From positions 281,179 through 345,178 of the forward strand of contig NZ_KB894530.1 in the NCBI RefSeq assembly GCF_000374465.1: a DNA stretch of 64,000 nt, given 5' to 3'. Made by a program: the position numbers and the translations under genes. The notes beneath the pieces were generated by a model. That model did no database searches. It saw only the letters and a list, made by a program, of their open reading frames with translations, and had not been told where the DNA came from. Positions 1 to 8,468 of this stretch are shown here, in pieces. The stretch is from Ahrensia kielensis DSM 5890 (GTDB taxonomy: Bacteria > Pseudomonadota > Alphaproteobacteria > Rhizobiales > Rhizobiaceae). Numbering within the stretch: position 1 is the stretch's first letter; every line of letters starts with the position of its first letter.

Positions 1-2
1 GC

Positions 3-188
3 GGTATGCGCAATCACCCGCTAACACCCATGACGGATGCAGATTTGCGGCGCTGGCTTAGCTACCAAACAAAATGGAATGTTGGGCATATCGCTCTGAT
101 GTCTTTTGTCAATGATTTATGCGCGTCAAAGCACCCGCTGGCGGGTTTCAACGTTACTGTGGCGCACATTGGTGGGAACGAGATCTGA
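3..188 (+). pseudogene. Fragment of a DUF1537 (four-carbon acid sugar kinase-like) gene
   Basis: This open frame enters from the left edge and stops at 188. Its first 25 or so residues contain HPLTPMTDADLRRWL followed by a Q-T-x5-VGHI stretch, which matches the conserved region seen in DUF1537/OtnK-type sugar-acid kinases, where a TPMTD motif is followed by a short helix and a V-G strand. After VGHI the resemblance fades, and the last residues (GGNEI) are encoded by one arm of an inverted repeat. I infer that a mobile element cut the gene and that the C-terminal part of this frame is not original. The upstream part lies outside the window, so how much of the kinase survives is unknown. Confidence 0.5.
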
Positions 189-361
189 AGACGTCGGTTA
201 ACAAACTCTGATACGCGGATTGGATACCGCATGACCGCATGTGCGTCTCGGGGCTATTCCTGTCTTACATCGGGCGTCAACTTATGTTGGCCACAAAGCG
301 ATGTCGGATATTCCCCTGCCGTGATCTCGTTCCCGCCAATAGGCGTGAAAGGTTGGACCGG
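165..361 (-). ncRNA. Candidate IS110/IS1111 bridge (seek) RNA region
   Basis: IS110-family elements encode a structured guide RNA in a non-coding end. In the IS110 group it lies 5' of the transposase, and in the IS1111 group it lies 3'. Here the 5' flank is short, because recognisable IS3 sequence begins less than 100 bp from the transposase start. The 3' flank has about 170 bp or more of non-coding DNA closed by a near-perfect 18-bp stem. That layout fits the IS1111 group. I did not identify the target-binding and donor-binding loops, nor exact element ends, so this is a positional and structural inference only. Confidence 0.3.
168..340. repeat. Long-armed inverted repeat flanking 137 bp
   Basis: Positions 168-185 and 323-340 are reverse complements at 17 of 18 positions, with one mismatch. 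The arms enclose 137 bp downstream of the IS110 transposase stop. Read on the minus strand they could form an 18-position stem with one C-A mismatch. Inside, an 8-bp unit (accgcatg) is duplicated in tandem at 226-241. Two readings are possible: the closing stem of a structured RNA from the IS110 element's 3' flank, or a 173-bp MITE-like unit with 18-bp terminal repeats. I see no target duplication outside the arms, which does not help the second reading. Confidence 0.6.
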
Positions 362-1477
362 CTAAGGCACTGGCATTGTCCTTCGGGCAATATCCCACAT
401 GAATGCTGACATTTCTCGGGCGATTGCCGTTGTTATCACTGTCTTCTTCTTACCGCGCTGGCTAAGCCGCCGATATCGCGCTGTCAGCCTTGATTGTGCC
501 TTCCAAGCGATGTCCTGTATCTCAGGCGGTAGTTTTTGCAGGACGTAGAGCTTCCTTTCGCCGACTCGCGCTGGAAACCGATATGTCCAAGCTCCCTCCA
601 CCAGCGTGCGCCGGACCCTAGAATTGCCAGCTTTGGTGATCCCGCCACGTTTGGTCGTCTGACCCGTGGAATACTCACTGGGTACCAAGCCCAAATAGGC
701 CATCAACTTGCGCGGATTTTCAAATCGGCGAACATCGCCAATCTCAGCCATAAATGTAACAGCACTGATCAGCGCAACACCGCGCAGTGCTTGTAATGCA
801 TCAACAACCGGTCCCAATTGCCAATTTGGAATTAACTGTTCGATACCGTCGGTTAGTCGGGCAACACGTTCGACAGCGTGACGCTCGGCCATAATCATTT
901 CCTGTAAAGCGATCTGTTGCGCAGGGTGATCAAAGGACTGTTGTTGTAGCCACCGGCGATAACGCATTGTCCATGTCTTGGGTCGGTGATAAATTCGACC
1001 ATGGCGCAGGAGAAAGGCCGAAATCAACTGGCGTTTGTGGCGCTGATCTTCAGCGGCACTTTCGCGTGCCCGCACCAAATCTCGCATGGCCTCGTGGGTC
1101 TCATCGGGTACCCAAACTGGTGTTAATTCCCCCGCCCTTAGAAGGCGCGCCAGACGCATCGCATCACGCCTGTCAGTTTTTATCCGTTCACCTGAACGCA
1201 TCGGGATCAGGGACGGGGCAACCACGCAACAGGAAAACCCAAACGCCGTAATCTGCCGATACAGTCCATAACCTGTTGGCCCTGCCTCATAGCACATCTC
1301 AACTCGGTGGTATTGCGCGGCTAGCTTTTTGAGCAGCTTATCAACAGCATGGGGTGCAGTTGAAACAGTCCCCCAATCGCGTACTTCACCGTTCCGGCCT
1401 TCATCTGCAACTGAAACCGCCAGCGTATCCTTTGACGCATCAAGCCCAACGAAAACTACTTTTGATTTGTCTTCCAT
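362..1477 (-). CDS. IS110-family transposase (DEDD recombinase)
   Basis: This 371-residue protein has the two-part IS110 architecture. The N-terminal RuvC-like DEDD domain shows Asp13 in VGLDASKD, Glu64 in [10 protein letters not shown], and Asp102 and Asp105 in KTDRRDA, a full acidic tetrad. The C-terminal Transposase_20 domain includes [17 protein letters not shown] and [12 protein letters not shown], with a candidate catalytic serine near residue 270, then [14 protein letters not shown]. The start at 1477 is chosen because GGAGG lies about 8 bases upstream and the protein then begins just before the first beta strand; a longer reading adds 12 poorly matching residues. Length is near the usual 330-400 residues, with no frameshift, so it may be active. 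It is read away from the IS3 remnant. Confidence 0.9.
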   Translation of the reverse strand: MEDKSKVVFVGLDASKDTLAVSVADEGRNGEVRDWGTVSTAPHAVDKLLKKLAAQYHRVEMCYEAGPTGYGLYRQITAFGFSCCVVAPSLIPMRSGERIKTDRRDAMRLARLLRAGELTPVWVPDETHEAMRDLVRARESAAEDQRHKRQLISAFLLRHGRIYHRPKTWTMRYRRWLQQQSFDHPAQQIALQEMIMAERHAVERVARLTDGIEQLIPNWQLGPVVDALQALRGVALISAVTFMAEIGDVRRFENPRKLMAYLGLVPSEYSTGQTTKRGGITKAGNSRVRRTLVEGAWTYRFPARVGERKLYVLQKLPPEIQDIAWKAQSRLTARYRRLSQRGKKKTVITTAIAREMSAFMWDIARRTMPVP

Positions 1478-1574
1478 ACCATGCCTCCAAGTTGAAGGGC
1501 AGCAGGATGCCAATCCCTCTCAAAGCCAGCATAAATCAATACAGCATCACGCCGCCGAAAAAAGACATGCAGTC

Positions 1575-1896
1575 TTACAGACCAAATACCATTGTCAGCG
1601 ACAACGGCACGGAGTTCACCAGTATGGCTATCCTCAAATGGTCTCAGGAAACAAATGTCGAATGGCATTACATCCAGCCTGGCAAGCCAATGCAGAACGG
1701 CTTGGTCGAAAGCTTCAATGGCAGCTTCCGCGACGAGTGTCTCAATGAGACATTGTTTTCATCGCTCAGCCATGCCCGTCATCTCATCACCGAATGGAAG
1801 GAGGATTACAACCGGAACAGACCACGCTCATCACTGGGCAATCTCACGCCTCAAGAATACGCAACGAAAGTGACATTGCAAAAACAGGCCGCTTAA
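1575..1896 (+). pseudogene. IS3-family transposase OrfB, C-terminal fragment
   Basis: The encoded stretch has the end of an rve integrase core: [11 protein letters not shown] with the second catalytic Asp, then [19 protein letters not shown] with the catalytic Glu, then the IS3-typical [20 protein letters not shown] and LTPQEYA motifs. The N-terminal half, with the first Asp and the HTH, is missing. The frame stays open leftwards to 1354, but recognisable homology begins only near 1575, so the upstream codons belong to the IS110 element. The wording of the motifs suggests the IS407-like group. It cannot be an active transposase. Confidence 0.85.
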
Positions 1897-1955
1897 GGTC
1901 TAAGACAAACCGACGGATTCTCCAATAAATTGGAGGGGAAACGGGTCTCAGGTCA
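1575..1955 (+). mobile_element. Remnant of an IS3-family element with its right end
   Basis: It contains the 3' end of orfB, about 55 bp of tail and an apparent right terminal repeat ending gggtctcaggtca at 1955. IS407-group ends commonly run TGA-C-TG inwards, which the reverse complement of this end roughly matches. The left part has been replaced by the IS110 element. The right end lies only 4 bp from the stop codon of the adjacent glycosyltransferase gene. Confidence 0.65.
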
Positions 1956-1958
1956 GAC

Positions 1959-3053
1959 TCAAAAAGATCTTTGGCGCAATTTGTTGATCAAAACTCTGAC
2001 TACAGCCTTGAATTGAGTGGCGTCTAACAGAATAACATAGCTCTTTGTGGTTTCCTGCGCATATGGAGAAACGTTCGTCGAAAACCAATCACCAAGTTCC
2101 TTTGCCGAAAGGCCGTTTTGAACAGCGAGATAGATTTCATAATAAATTGGATCGATCTGCTCATAGACTTTAGGTTTCAGATCGACGTCAAACTTCTTAA
2201 ATTTCTCAATCATCCGTCCAAAGTAAATATCACGTGCAGTATTATTACTTAAGAAGCTTTCACGGGCCTTAACAAGAAGATATCCAATTTCACATATGGA
2301 CCGTGCAACAAAATACGGCTTTATCCTTCTCCACCTAGGATGTGACTTCAAAATTTCTTCGGCTGCATCTACAGCCGTAAAAACGTCGTCTACGAGAGAA
2401 AGACTACCAGTGAGTGAGGCTTTTCGAACTCGGTAATAGAAATAAGGCGTCCAAACAGTTCCTATCTTTTGTGCCTGCACCAAAGTGTTCCAACTGAAAG
2501 GAATGTCTTCAGCGCCAGTCTCAATAAAACGAATAGCATTTTTAATAAGGAATTCTTTACTGTAAATTTTATCCCACACAGGGGTTCTAGAAAGAAGAAC
2601 AATTGGCTTCTTGGTCCAGTGAAACCCTTTTGTATATTCAGCAAGCTCTCTTGGAAGGCCGCGTTCGGCCTTAACCAGATCATTAGCAGAAACCTCATAA
2701 TACGTGCTAATTATTACATCTGCATTCAAGGCATAAGCGCGAGACACCATAGCATCAAGGAAGTTTGGCCCCATATAATCGTCGCCGTCCATAAAATGGA
2801 TAAATCGGCCTCTCGCTTGATCAATAACATCGTTTCGCGATGCGCCAAGCCCACTATTCAGTTTTTGATAAAGCCTAACACGATCGTCTCGTTTCGCTAT
2901 GGCTTCAACAAGTTCAGCAGTGTTATCTTTCGAACCATCGTCGATAACTATTACTTCGAAGGAGCGACCTTCCTGTGAAAGAACGCTCTCTACTGCTTGC
3001 TCAATAAATTCGGCTGAGTTGTATGCCGAAATGCCAACTGTTATATCAATCAT
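1959..3053 (-). CDS. Glycosyltransferase family 2
   Basis: This 364-residue GT-A fold enzyme probably adds one sugar to the surface polysaccharide on the cytoplasmic face of the membrane. The N-terminus has the family pattern: ITVGISAYNSAEFIEQ, then EVIVIDDGSKDNTAE with the nucleotide-binding Asp residues, ASRNDVIDQARG, and HFMDGDDY as the DxD-type metal site. The 3053 start follows GAGG at a good distance; a longer reading adds 14 residues lying inside the upstream gene. It follows the DUF4422 gene after 7 bp, so the two are probably translated from one message. The stop codon is 4 bp from an IS3 terminus, so the last residues may have been changed by the insertion. Sugar specificity cannot be read. 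Confidence 0.9.
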   Translation of the reverse strand: MIDITVGISAYNSAEFIEQAVESVLSQEGRSFEVIVIDDGSKDNTAELVEAIAKRDDRVRLYQKLNSGLGASRNDVIDQARGRFIHFMDGDDYMGPNFLDAMVSRAYALNADVIISTYYEVSANDLVKAERGLPRELAEYTKGFHWTKKPIVLLSRTPVWDKIYSKEFLIKNAIRFIETGAEDIPFSWNTLVQAQKIGTVWTPYFYYRVRKASLTGSLSLVDDVFTAVDAAEEILKSHPRWRRIKPYFVARSICEIGYLLVKARESFLSNNTARDIYFGRMIEKFKKFDVDLKPKVYEQIDPIYYEIYLAVQNGLSAKELGDWFSTNVSPYAQETTKSYVILLDATQFKAVVRVLINKLRQRSF

Positions 3054-3060
3054 GAAATCC

Positions 3061-4017
3061 TCAATAAGGCTTGTAGTATGTGAAAGATATACCAAAGGCC
3101 TTCACATAGACGCCGCGGCGAATTTTCTTATATTCAAAGAGGCGCGTGAAAAACTTCGAAACCGCGAGCCGTAGATTGAGCTTCTTCTTCGTGGATACTG
3201 CCGCATAACCAAATACACGAGAAACATGAGCAACGTCCACACCTTGCTTCTTTTTGATTGTTAAAAATACGTTAAATAGACGCTCGCCGAGAAATCCAAG
3301 TGCGCGCGATTGTAATTGGCCCTTACCGTATATTGGTTCTGAAAGTGCAATTTGGGGTCTGACCGCTTCAAGTATACTAAATGCCCACTCCATATACTCT
3401 TCGAATAGGTCCCACTTCATAACGTACATATGATTAAAGGTCGCGTAATGGCTCTGGAATGCTTCGTCAATTTCTCTTGGGTTATCCGATTTCTTTTTTG
3501 TTTCTTCTAACACTAGGTCAATATCACGACCTACATGGTAACAAAGGTATTGCTCGTAGAGACTGGTGCTCGACTTATAGCCATCTTGTGGATTACCAAT
3601 TTCATCTAAAGGCGGCGCAATTATATCATGCTTGGCTACAGAGGATCGAATATTTTCATCCAACCAACCATAACGGACCCGAGTAACCAAATTAGCATCA
3701 GAGAAAGAATAATCTGAGTTTCCAATGGGCGGCCTCCCACTGAAATCCAAATATCTGCGATAGTGAAAGAATCCGACATAGTCTGTTTTTTGAGCGTTCT
3801 TCCACACCCAATACATAGCGGTCATTTCAGCGTATATCGCATTGAGATCAGAGATATTGTCGCCAGTGTTATCACCAAGTACCTCGAACTGGTCCAAACT
3901 TTTACTCTTACCGGCTTGGATTGGTACAAAAATATCAGATGGTGGAGCCCCAAAACGGTCGAAGCCAACAACATATATCTTGACTGATGGCATAGATGAC
4001 ATTTCAGATTGTCCCAT
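3061..4017 (-). CDS. DUF4422 protein, putative glycosyltransferase
   Basis: The 318-residue product matches the DUF4422 family, found in capsule and O-antigen clusters and treated as glycosyltransferase-like. Visible family features are VKIYVVGFDRFG at the N-terminus, the NAIYAEMTAMYWVWKN segment, and DYVGFFHYRRYLDF soon after. There is no signal peptide or membrane helix. The start is uncertain: no clear ribosome-binding site precedes 4017, and codons 6 and 9 are also ATG (about 4002 and 3993). The gene is followed closely by a family 2 glycosyltransferase and preceded by 333 bp without a gene. The family assignment is firm; the reaction is unknown. Confidence 0.85.
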   Translation of the reverse strand: MGQSEMSSMPSVKIYVVGFDRFGAPPSDIFVPIQAGKSKSLDQFEVLGDNTGDNISDLNAIYAEMTAMYWVWKNAQKTDYVGFFHYRRYLDFSGRPPIGNSDYSFSDANLVTRVRYGWLDENIRSSVAKHDIIAPPLDEIGNPQDGYKSSTSLYEQYLCYHVGRDIDLVLEETKKKSDNPREIDEAFQSHYATFNHMYVMKWDLFEEYMEWAFSILEAVRPQIALSEPIYGKGQLQSRALGFLGERLFNVFLTIKKKQGVDVAHVSRVFGYAAVSTKKKLNLRLAVSKFFTRLFEYKKIRRGVYVKAFGISFTYYKPY

Positions 4018-4350
4018 TGTAAATTCACGATTCGTTAAAAATGAAATTCTAAACCGACCTCAAAAACAAAAGAGCAACTGCCATATCCATAGGGGGGAAT
4101 TGTCTTGATGTAATTAGCAATCGCAAGGTCGGCATTCAATTTAGAGGAATTTTACTTTATCATTCAAGACAACAGATTTATAATACTTTCAAAACACGAG
4201 TCCAACAGTTTATTACAATTTCGAATTTATAGTTATTCTAATTGGTCGAAATTATGCAAGTACATTCTTGAATTATGTGACAAACCTCCCCAAAGGCAGC
4301 GTTCTAAGCAGTAAATGGTTGAGCATTTCCCATGCATATAAATATTTAGA
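4018..4350. other. AT-rich gap without a recognisable gene
   Basis: This 333-bp stretch separates the DUF4422 gene from the exporter ATPase gene. It is AT-rich, has no frame with a plausible start and family resemblance on either strand, and shows no strong hairpin. It probably holds a promoter for the two downstream genes. I saw no clear sigma-70 pair that I would call. Confidence 0.5.
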
Positions 4351-5091
4351 TCAATCGAAATAAGCAGTAGCGACCTCTTCAGCAGGGCCGTCCATCCGAA
4401 TTGAACCATGCTCAAGCCAGATCAAACGCTCGCAATTATTTAATAGTAGATCACGAGAGTGGCTAGCAAGTATAAGAATATGAGCATTGCTTACGAGTTC
4501 AGACATTCTCTGTTCAGCTTTGGCTTTAAAGTCTTCATCTCCAGTAGATAACCATTCATCCATAATAAGAATTTCCGGTTTTATGGAAGTTGAAACCGAA
4601 AATGCCAAGCGCATTTGCATGCCGCTGGAATAAGTTCTGAACGGCATATCGAGAAACTCACCAAGACCAGAAAACTCAGCAATATTGTCATATTCTTGCT
4701 CTAATTGATGCCGACTAACGCCCATCATGGCAGCGCGAAGCCTTATGTTATCTCTGCCGGTCGCTTCTTGATCAATACCTAGTGATATGTTAATCAAAGA
4801 GACACATTCGCCCGATATAGTCGCTAAACCGCTATTAGGTATATATATACCCGATAAAACGCGAAGCAAAGTGGTCTTACCTGATCCATTATGTCCGATC
4901 AGCCCAACTCTCTCCCCATCATGTATCGACAACGTTATGTTATTCAAACCATTAATAACTAAACGTCCATCCTGCTCCTCATTTATGAAGCCGCCAGTTG
5001 TTGCTTGCAGAAATTTATTTTTTAGTGAGCGAGTTTTCGCATTATATATAGGAAATTGGACGCTCGCAGCATTGAGTTCGATATGGGGCAT
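4351..5091 (-). CDS. wzt: Polysaccharide ABC exporter ATP-binding subunit (Wzt/KpsT type)
   Basis: This ATPase drives export of lipid-linked polysaccharide across the inner membrane together with the permease encoded upstream. Walker A is GHNGSGKTT at 66-74, the ABC signature is SSGMQ near 155, and Walker B is ILIMDEW at 174-180 with STGD following, the pattern of the O-antigen/teichoic-acid export subfamily. At 246 residues it is of the short type and lacks the C-terminal carbohydrate-binding domain of Wzt proteins that recognise a chain-terminating cap. A strong site (AAGGGAGG) precedes the ATG. It begins 10 bp after the permease gene, so the two form one translational pair. Confidence 0.92.
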   Translation of the reverse strand: MPHIELNAASVQFPIYNAKTRSLKNKFLQATTGGFINEEQDGRLVINGLNNITLSIHDGERVGLIGHNGSGKTTLLRVLSGIYIPNSGLATISGECVSLINISLGIDQEATGRDNIRLRAAMMGVSRHQLEQEYDNIAEFSGLGEFLDMPFRTYSSGMQMRLAFSVSTSIKPEILIMDEWLSTGDEDFKAKAEQRMSELVSNAHILILASHSRDLLLNNCERLIWLEHGSIRMDGPAEEVATAYFD

Positions 5092-5101
5092 TGCACCTCC
5101 C

Positions 5102-5887
5102 TTAAAGCCAGTAGGTTATACGTTGTTGATAACGGTCAAAAAACACGAGAGCGAGAATCCAACCGAAAAAGGCCATAGATATACATACAATCCAGTTCAC
5201 CATATCCGGTGTCTCACTTAGCATTGGCATGCGTACTACTTGAAGCAGATGATAAAACGGATTGAATTGTATAAGCAGTTGAGGCATACCGTCTGGTAAT
5301 ATGGAAGGCGCCCACATTATAGGTGTGGCGTAAAAACAGATTTGCATCACATTCTGGACGATCATTGGCACATCGCGAAAACGAGTGCAAACTATCGACA
5401 AGAAGATCGCCATCCATAAAACATTTACGATACCTATTATCATTCCTAGCGGAAGTAGAAAAACAGACATTGTCATTGGTTTCATAAAGAAGATTAAAAT
5501 GAATGGGATAATAATTATATTGTGAGCCATAATGATGAGGTTACGCCATAATACACGAATGATATGAGTGCTAAATGGCATTTTAACTTGCAAAATCGTT
5601 GCACTAGCCTCTATGTAGCTCGCCCCTCCCTCCATGATAACACTCATAAAAAAGGTCCAAACAATTAAACCAGCAGCAACCTGCGGGAGAAACTCCTCCA
5701 TCGGCATTCGAAACAAAGTTCCAAAAATGATGCCAAGAGCTACGATCATCACCGCCATATTTATAGTAATCCAAAAAGCACCTATACGCGATCGCCTGTA
5801 CCTTTGCGATACATCTTGCCAACCGAAAACCAGCGCAATGTCTATTTTTTTTAAAGCATCACTTATATCGTTTATTGCTATTTTCAT
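5102..5887 (-). CDS. wzm: Polysaccharide ABC exporter permease (Wzm type)
   Basis: The 261-residue ABC-2 type permease has a short cytoplasmic N-terminal helix (ISDALKKIDIALVFGWQDVSQRYRRS), then about six hydrophobic segments starting at IGAFWITINMAVMIVALGIIFG. The Q-R-Y-R-R-S motif ahead of the first helix is typical of polysaccharide and teichoic-acid exporters. It lies directly upstream of the ATPase gene. Together they imply ABC-dependent (not Wzx/Wzy-dependent) export, in which the whole chain is finished in the cytoplasm before transport. The upstream 242 bp contain no other gene and may carry a promoter. Confidence 0.92.
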   Translation of the reverse strand: MKIAINDISDALKKIDIALVFGWQDVSQRYRRSRIGAFWITINMAVMIVALGIIFGTLFRMPMEEFLPQVAAGLIVWTFFMSVIMEGGASYIEASATILQVKMPFSTHIIRVLWRNLIIMAHNIIIIPFILIFFMKPMTMSVFLLPLGMIIGIVNVLWMAIFLSIVCTRFRDVPMIVQNVMQICFYATPIMWAPSILPDGMPQLLIQFNPFYHLLQVVRMPMLSETPDMVNWIVCISMAFFGWILALVFFDRYQQRITYWL

Positions 5888-6128
5888 AAATTGTCCGCAT
5901 ACTGAATTTCATTAAAATTTCCTACACACCCTTCTCGCAAAACTCCTCAAAAAAAGTATAAATTCATTTTTATTACCCCTCGATAGAAGGCTGTATTTTC
6001 AATACTAATCTTCCCTTCCAAATGGATTATGAAAAATCAACAGAACATGATTCGTGTGGGATTTTTATCATGATGCGATCCTACTGCTGAAAATCTACAT
6101 CTAATCCTCCTTGCCGGCATCAAACCGC
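5888..6128. other. AT-rich intergenic region before the exporter genes
   Basis: The region between rfbC and wzm is AT-rich and has no plausible coding frame. It is a reasonable place for an internal promoter of the exporter pair. I see no convincing terminator after rfbC. Confidence 0.4.
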
Positions 6129-6698
6129 TTACTTCAACCTATCTGGATCTTCTGTAAAAACATCGGCACTTTGGAAATCTTTTGCCATATGGTCTTTCCT
6201 GGAAACAATGGGCGCTAAATCGGATGGCCAGTTAATTTGAATTGTAGGGTCATCCCATCTAATTGTACGTTCAAATTCGGGAGCGTAATAATTTGTAGTT
6301 TTGTATAAAAACTCCGCTGTATCCGAAAGCGTTAAAAATCCATGCGCGAAACCCTCTGGTATCCAAACTTGTTTTTTGTTTTCACTTGACAATATTTGGC
6401 CAAACCAACTGCCAAAAGTAGGTGAAAATTTTCTGATGTCTACTACAACATCGTAAACCTCGCCTTGAATAACACGGACAAGTTTGCCCTGCGCTTTGGG
6501 ACCGAGCTGATAATGAAGCCCCCTTAAAACGCCTTTTGTCGACTTTGAGTGATTATCTTGTACGAAGCGAACAGAGCCACCCACAGCCGATTCAAAATTT
6601 TGTTGGTTAAAGCTTTCAAAAAAAAAGCCTCGCTCATCGCCATATACACTAGGTTCAATAATCTTCACACCTGCCAACTCAGAATTAGTGAATCTCAC
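6129..6698 (-). CDS. rfbC: dTDP-4-dehydrorhamnose 3,5-epimerase
   Basis: RfbC epimerises C3 and C5 of dTDP-4-keto-6-deoxyglucose, the third step to dTDP-L-rhamnose. The protein shows the cupin-like family motifs: [37 protein letters not shown] with the catalytic His, [11 protein letters not shown], and [11 protein letters not shown] place the start at a GTG (6698) because GAGGAG lies 8 bases upstream and the resulting 189 residues are the usual length; an upstream ATG at 6737 would add 13 residues without resemblance. With this start the gene overlaps the end of rfbA by 14 bp, which suggests translational coupling. Confidence 0.93.
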   Translation of the reverse strand: MRFTNSELAGVKIIEPSVYGDERGFFFESFNQQNFESAVGGSVRFVQDNHSKSTKGVLRGLHYQLGPKAQGKLVRVIQGEVYDVVVDIRKFSPTFGSWFGQILSSENKKQVWIPEGFAHGFLTLSDTAEFLYKTTNYYAPEFERTIRWDDPTIQINWPSDLAPIVSRKDHMAKDFQSADVFTEDPDRLK

Positions 6699-7575
6699 GT
6701 TGAAACTCCTCGACAACTCGCAAGAGATATTTTCCATAAGCGTTTTTAAGCATCGGCTGAGCTAATTTCTCCAATTGAGCCGAGGTGATCCAACCTTGCT
6801 TAAATGCGATTTCCTCGGGACAAGCTATTTTTAAACCTTGACGATGCTCTATTGTTTGCACGAATTGCGATGCTTCGAGTAGGCTTTCATGGGTACCAGT
6901 ATCAAGCCAAGCATAACCACGACTCATCTGCTCGACTGATAGCTGTCCTTGATCAAGGTATATTCTGTTAAGGTCAGTTATTTCGAGCTCCCCTCGGGAT
7001 GAAGGCTTAACACGCTTTGCATATTCAGGCGCATGTTCGTCATAAAAATAAAGACCGGTAATAGCATAATTTGACTTGGGCTCTTCAGGCTTCTCTTCTA
7101 AGCTGATAGCTTGACCCATTTTATTGAAATCCACAACGCCATAGCGTTCGGGATCGAGGACACGGTAGGCAAAAATCGTTGCCCCACTCTTTTGGTTACT
7201 AGCGGCAGCGAGCCTGTCAGGTAATCTGTCACCGTAATAAACATTATCGCCTAGGATAAGTGTGGATGGAGATCCGCCTAAAAAACTTTCCCCAATTATC
7301 AATGCTTGAGCAAGTCCATCTGGTGATGGCTGAACAGCATATTGAATGTTAAGACCCCAATTAGTACCATCACCTAATAAATCTTTAAACATAGGTGTGT
7401 CTCTAGGAGTAGAAATCACTAAGATTTCACGTATGCCTGCAAGCATCAAAGTTGAAATTGGATAATAAATCATAGGCTTATCAAACACTGGGAGCAGCTG
7501 TTTTGAAACTGCTTGTGTCGCAGGATACAATCGAGTGCCGGACCCACCGGCAAGTATAATACCTTTACGCTTCAT
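6685..7575 (-). CDS. rfbA: Glucose-1-phosphate thymidylyltransferase
   Basis: RfbA joins glucose-1-phosphate and dTTP to give dTDP-glucose, the first step to dTDP-L-rhamnose. The N-terminus [16 protein letters not shown] is the nucleotidyltransferase signature, followed by [24 protein letters not shown] with the metal-binding Asp, and [22 protein letters not shown]. The 296-residue length is standard. It overlaps rfbD by 4 bp (ATGA), and its 3' end overlaps rfbC. The order B-D-A-C differs from the B-D-A-C/B-A-C-D arrangements elsewhere only in detail and is a normal rhamnose operon. Confidence 0.96.
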   Translation of the reverse strand: MKRKGIILAGGSGTRLYPATQAVSKQLLPVFDKPMIYYPISTLMLAGIREILVISTPRDTPMFKDLLGDGTNWGLNIQYAVQPSPDGLAQALIIGESFLGGSPSTLILGDNVYYGDRLPDRLAAASNQKSGATIFAYRVLDPERYGVVDFNKMGQAISLEEKPEEPKSNYAITGLYFYDEHAPEYAKRVKPSSRGELEITDLNRIYLDQGQLSVEQMSRGYAWLDTGTHESLLEASQFVQTIEHRQGLKIACPEEIAFKQGWITSAQLEKLAQPMLKNAYGKYLLRVVEEFQREIH

Positions 7576-8468
7576 GTCGATTTAAAACTCCTTATAATTT
7601 GGTTGGCTACATCATAAAAGTCATCCGACCATTGAGGCAGATCGAAGCTAAGCGCTCGATCTAATTTTGATGTATTGAGCAAAGAGTTTGCAGGACGCGC
7701 AGCTAGCATGGGGTATTGAGAAGTCAGGATCGGATACACTGAATTTTCATTAGTCGCCAATGTTATATTTTCTGCGCTCGCAATCTGAATAAGTTTTATA
7801 GCGATCCCATACCAAGTAGTTTGTCCTTTAGGAACTAAATGATAAATACCTGAAGGCCAAGCATTTTTGTTTGTCGACTTTATGGCCTCAACGGTTACTT
7901 TCGAGATCAAATCGGTGCTTGTTGGAACACCATATTGATCATTAATAACATTAAGCGTTTCGCGTTCTCTTGCTAATCGTAAAATTGTTCTAGCGAAGTT
8001 TCCACCATCCGGACCAATAACCCATGATGTGCGAAAAATGAAGTGCCTGCAACCACTAGCTAATATGGTGTTTTCTCCGGCTAATTTGGATCGCCCATAA
8101 ACATTTATAGGGTTTCTAAAATCTATTTCTGTATATGGTACCTTTTTCCTACCATCAAAGACATAATCCGTCGAAAAATGGATATACAATGCGTCCAGTC
8201 GCCTAGCTTCTTGTGATATAGTAGAAACTGCTTCTGCATTCACTGCAAAAGCAAGATCCTGCTCATTCTCAGCTTTATCAACGTCTGTATAGGCCGCCGC
8301 ATTTACAATACAGTCCGGATTATAAACTTCAATAGCTTGCTTGATTGAGGCATTATCGGATAAATCCACCTCAGCGCGTGCGCATGCTTTGACATCACCC
8401 ACACAAAGCAACTTACGCTTTAGTGTACAGCCAAGTTGTCCATTTGCGCCGAGCAGAAGAATTCTCAT
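7572..8468 (-). CDS. rfbD: dTDP-4-dehydrorhamnose reductase
   Basis: RfbD reduces dTDP-4-keto-L-rhamnose with NAD(P)H, giving dTDP-L-rhamnose. It is an SDR protein with the dinucleotide motif [10 protein letters not shown] at the N-terminus, [16 protein letters not shown], the catalytic STDYVFDG segment, and YGRSKLAGE with the YxxxK pair. FRTSWVIG follows, as usual in this family. The 298-residue length is standard. Four-base overlaps with rfbB upstream and rfbA downstream show a tightly coupled operon. Confidence 0.95.
   Translation of the reverse strand: MRILLLGANGQLGCTLKRKLLCVGDVKACARAEVDLSDNASIKQAIEVYNPDCIVNAAAYTDVDKAENEQDLAFAVNAEAVSTISQEARRLDALYIHFSTDYVFDGRKKVPYTEIDFRNPINVYGRSKLAGENTILASGCRHFIFRTSWVIGPDGGNFARTILRLARERETLNVINDQYGVPTSTDLISKVTVEAIKSTNKNAWPSGIYHLVPKGQTTWYGIAIKLIQIASAENITLATNENSVYPILTSQYPMLAARPANSLLNTSKLDRALSFDLPQWSDDFYDVANQIIRSFKST

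Larger units (their letters stand above)
168..1570 (-). mobile_element. IS110-family insertion sequence (approximate limits)
   Basis: The element comprises one transposase gene on the minus strand and its non-coding flanks. Ends are approximate: the right limit is placed where IS3-family coding sequence becomes recognisable (about 1575), the left limit at the outer arm of the inverted repeat. IS110 elements lack conventional terminal inverted repeats and usually make no target duplication, so borders cannot be read directly. It appears to have inserted into, or next to, an older IS3 element, because only the 3' end of that element is left on the right side. Confidence 0.55.
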
